Assembly: GCA_003509785.1 (NCBI GenBank)
Contig: DOMY01000208.1
Span: 7,829-15,613, forward strand
DNA from: Gemmobacter sp.
GTDB taxonomy: Bacteria; Pseudomonadota; Alphaproteobacteria; Rhodobacterales; Rhodobacteraceae
Length of the DNA stretch: 7,785 bases
Reading direction: 5' to 3'
Of this stretch, positions 6,726 to 7,785 are shown in pieces (the stretch's first letter is position 1; the number at the start of each line of letters is the position of its first letter). The notes below the pieces were generated by a model. The model did no database searches. It saw nothing but the letters and a program-made list of their open reading frames with translations, and was not told the DNA's origin. A program made the translations under genes and the position numbers.

Positions 6726-6754
6726 GCCCGGGCCGCAAGTGCGGCGCCCCGGGC
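6726..6754 (-). other. Long GC-rich hairpin between fabA and fabB
   Basis: GCCCGG-GCCGCA (6726-6737) pairs with TGCGGC (6740-6745) and CCGGGC (6749-6754), giving up to 12 bp with a 2-nt loop and a 3-nt bulge. No U-run follows on either strand, so it is not a standard intrinsic terminator. It could stabilise or attenuate the fabA transcript. Confidence 0.5.
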
Positions 6755-6798
6755 CGGGGCGTGGATGTAGCGAGGCCAGGTGGTTGACAGGTGCTACG

Positions 6799-6814
6799 CT
6801 GAAGGAAACTTCAG
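6799..6814. other. Small hairpin overlapping the fabA stop codon
   Basis: CTGAAG and CTTCAG form a 6-bp perfect stem with a 4-nt loop, which reads GAAA on the plus strand and TTTC on the minus strand. The fabA TGA lies inside the stem. No U-run follows on the minus strand. It may be coincidental. Confidence 0.35.
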
Positions 6815-7320
6815 TTTGCCGACAGCGCGACCTTCATATCCTTGACAAGATAGATGGTCTCGCCATCCGCCTCGACCCGGCCATCGGCGACGCCCATGGT
6901 CAGGCGGCGGGTCTGCACGGCCTTGGTGAAATCGACGAAATAGCGCAGCATCTTGCGATCGGGGCGCACCATGCCGGTCAGCTTGACCTCGCCCACACCC
7001 AGCGCATAGCCGCGACCCTGCCAGCCGCGCCAGCCCAGGTTGAAGCCGGTCAGCTGCCACAAACCGTCAAGGCCAAGGCAGCCGGGCATGATCGGGTTGC
7101 CGGGGAAGTGGCAGTCGAAGAACCACAGGTCGGGCGTGATGTCGAATTCGGCCACCACATGGCCCTTGCCATGTTCGCCGCCATCCTCGGAAATCTCGGT
7201 GATCCGGTCCATCATCAGCATCGGCGGCGCCGGAAGCTGTGCATTGCCGGGGCCGAACAGCTCCCCGCGTGCGCATTTCAGAAGGTCGTCCCGGTCGAAA
7301 CTCGTCGGATATGCCGCCAT
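6811..7320 (-). CDS. fabA: 3-hydroxydecanoyl-[acyl-carrier-protein] dehydratase/isomerase, FabA
   Basis: FabA dehydrates 3-hydroxydecanoyl-ACP and isomerises trans-2- to cis-3-decenoyl-ACP, the step that introduces the double bond in the anaerobic unsaturated fatty acid pathway. With the start at 7320 the protein is 169 aa (E. coli 172). The hot-dog-fold active site is present: H71 in DCHFPGNPIMPG and D85 in CLGLDGLWQ, at the same positions as in E. coli when the initiator Met is counted. The family segments RGELFGPGNAQLPAP and MLMMDRI are also clear. An in-frame ATG at 7341 would add 7 residues (MRRSIGP); both starts have an AGGA-type site upstream (7331-7335 for 7320, about 7352-7357 for 7341), and family length favours 7320. 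It is the first gene of the fabA-fabB-fabI cluster and is divergent from the MFS gene. Confidence 0.97.
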   Translation of the reverse strand: MAAYPTSFDRDDLLKCARGELFGPGNAQLPAPPMLMMDRITEISEDGGEHGKGHVVAEFDITPDLWFFDCHFPGNPIMPGCLGLDGLWQLTGFNLGWRGWQGRGYALGVGEVKLTGMVRPDRKMLRYFVDFTKAVQTRRLTMGVADGRVEADGETIYLVKDMKVALSAN

Positions 7321-7354
7321 AGGGCCAATGCTCCTGCGCATGTGCTTTTGCTTC

Positions 7355-7383
7355 CTCTATCACCCCCGTCTTGGGCATGGCAA
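7355..7383 (-). promoter_or_regulatory. Candidate fabA promoter
   Basis: On the minus strand TTGCCA (7378-7383) and ATAGAG (7355-7360) are 17 nt apart. Transcription would start near 7348, leaving little leader for the ATG at 7341 and so fitting the start at 7320. The -10 box is poor and the call is tentative. Confidence 0.28.
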
Positions 7384-7439
7384 GGGCAGGCGGGGGGCTG
7401 CGGGATTGACCCTGCCCGGCTGCGGTGCAAGCCTGCGAC

Positions 7440-7467
7440 CCGGCAGAGCAGGGCCGGCAGAGCAGGG
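7440..7467. repeat. Perfect 14-bp tandem duplication before the MFS gene
   Basis: CCGGCAGAGCAGGG occurs twice without a gap (7440-7453 and 7454-7467). The second copy ends in the weak Shine-Dalgarno-like AGGGG (7464-7468) used by the MFS gene, so the duplication has copied its translation initiation region upstream. Confidence 0.95.
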
Positions 7468-7474
7468 GCTGATG

Positions 7475-7785
7475 ATGTTCGGGCGTTTCGTGGCGGCGAG
7501 CGGGCTGGCCAATCTGGCGGATGGGGTGGCGGTGCTGGCCTGGGTCTGGGTGGCTTCGCTGCTGACGCGGGATGCGGCGCTGATCGCGCTGGTGCCGGTG
7601 GCCTTGCGGCTGCCCTGGGCGGTGTTTGCGGTGCCTGCGGGCGTGGTGGCCGACCGGGTGGACCGGCGCCGCCTGATCCTGGCGATGGACGGGCTGCGCG
7701 CCACGGCCTTTGCGCTTGCGGCGGCGGCGCTGTGGTGGGCGCAGCCTTTACCGCCCGCGTCCGCGCAGGGGCTGGCCCAGCCGGG
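7475..7785 (+). CDS. MFS transporter, N-terminal part (runs off the window)
   Basis: The first 103 or so residues of a major facilitator superfamily membrane transporter. A first hydrophobic segment (NLADGVAVLAWVWVASLL, about residues 13-30) is followed by a second (about 35-58) that leads into GVVADRVDRRRLI, the cytoplasmic loop resembling MFS motif A, then a third hydrophobic stretch (about 75-90). The NLADG start and RLPWAVFAVPAGVVADRVDRRRL pattern is like the MFS_3/EntS-type efflux group; the substrate cannot be told. Two adjacent ATG codons (7472, 7475) are possible starts; AGGGG at 7464-7468 is 6 nt from the second, which is therefore preferred. The frame is open further upstream to a TTG at 7406, without family support. 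The gene is divergent from fabA across about 150 bp. Confidence 0.88.
   Translation, partial: MFGRFVAASGLANLADGVAVLAWVWVASLLTRDAALIALVPVALRLPWAVFAVPAGVVADRVDRRRLILAMDGLRATAFALAAAALWWAQPLPPASAQGLAQP

Larger units (their letters stand above)
6511..6810. other. 300-bp fabA-fabB intergenic region
   Basis: No gene was found here. The open frames on both strands lack ribosome binding sites and recognisable protein features. It holds, from the fabA side on the minus strand: a small hairpin at the fabA stop (6799-6814), a long GC hairpin (6726-6754), and the candidate fabB promoter (6537-6565). The rest shows no clear structure. GC composition matches the neighbouring DNA. Confidence 0.6.

Noticed and set aside
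6511..6738. N-terminal extension of FabB to an ATG at 6738
   Set aside because: The extension has no similarity to FabB, no ribosome binding site, and the 6510 start has GGAGG at ideal spacing.
6783..6788. A perfect TTGACA on the plus strand near the fabA end
   Set aside because: No -10 box follows at 16-18 nt and it would drive transcription only antisense to fabA.
7406..7411. TTGACC as a -35 box for the MFS gene
   Set aside because: The sequence 17 nt downstream (AAGCCT) is not a -10 box, so no promoter is called.
1..7785. CRISPR array, insertion sequence, toxin-antitoxin or phage genes
   Set aside because: No spaced repeats, transposase, integrase or small toxin-like gene pair was seen on either strand.

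Overview
The window looks like chromosomal DNA from a high-GC alphaproteobacterium, most likely Rhodobacteraceae/Paracoccaceae. The reasons are the strong G/C bias at third codon positions, the sequence character of the FabA, FabB and FabI proteins, and a periplasmic VWA protein of a type I associate with this group. The assignment is by recognition; no database search was possible.

Left part, plus strand (1-4026): the C-terminal part of an AraC-family regulator whose start lies before the window; then a large exported VWA-domain protein with a signal peptide, an intact metal-binding (MIDAS) site, two tandem Ig-like repeats and a cysteine-containing C-terminal region; then a small exported six-cysteine protein. 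The last two genes overlap (TGATG) and are almost certainly one operon acting in the periplasm. Their function is unknown.

Middle (4027-4424): a tRNA-Gly(TCC) gene on the minus strand with an encoded CCA end and a plausible promoter, followed by the strong intrinsic terminator of the fab cluster. The plus-strand operon and the minus-strand tRNA and fab genes converge here.

Right part, minus strand (4425-7320): fabA, fabB, fabI in transcription order. These encode 3-hydroxydecanoyl-ACP dehydratase/isomerase, beta-ketoacyl-ACP synthase I and enoyl-ACP reductase. FabA introduces the cis double bond, FabB elongates the unsaturated intermediate, and FabI performs the last reduction of each cycle, so together they form the classic anaerobic route to unsaturated fatty acids. 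Catalytic residues are in place in all three. A gap of about 300 bp separates fabA from fabB; it holds a long GC hairpin and a possible fabB promoter. At the right edge an MFS transporter gene starts on the plus strand, divergent from fabA, and runs out of the window.

Most of the window is ordinary core genome. The least characterised part is the VWA plus six-cysteine exported pair. Smaller points of interest are a Phe in place of the usual active-site Tyr in FabI, short tandem duplications at the fabB stop codon and directly before the MFS start, and the fabA-fabB spacer.
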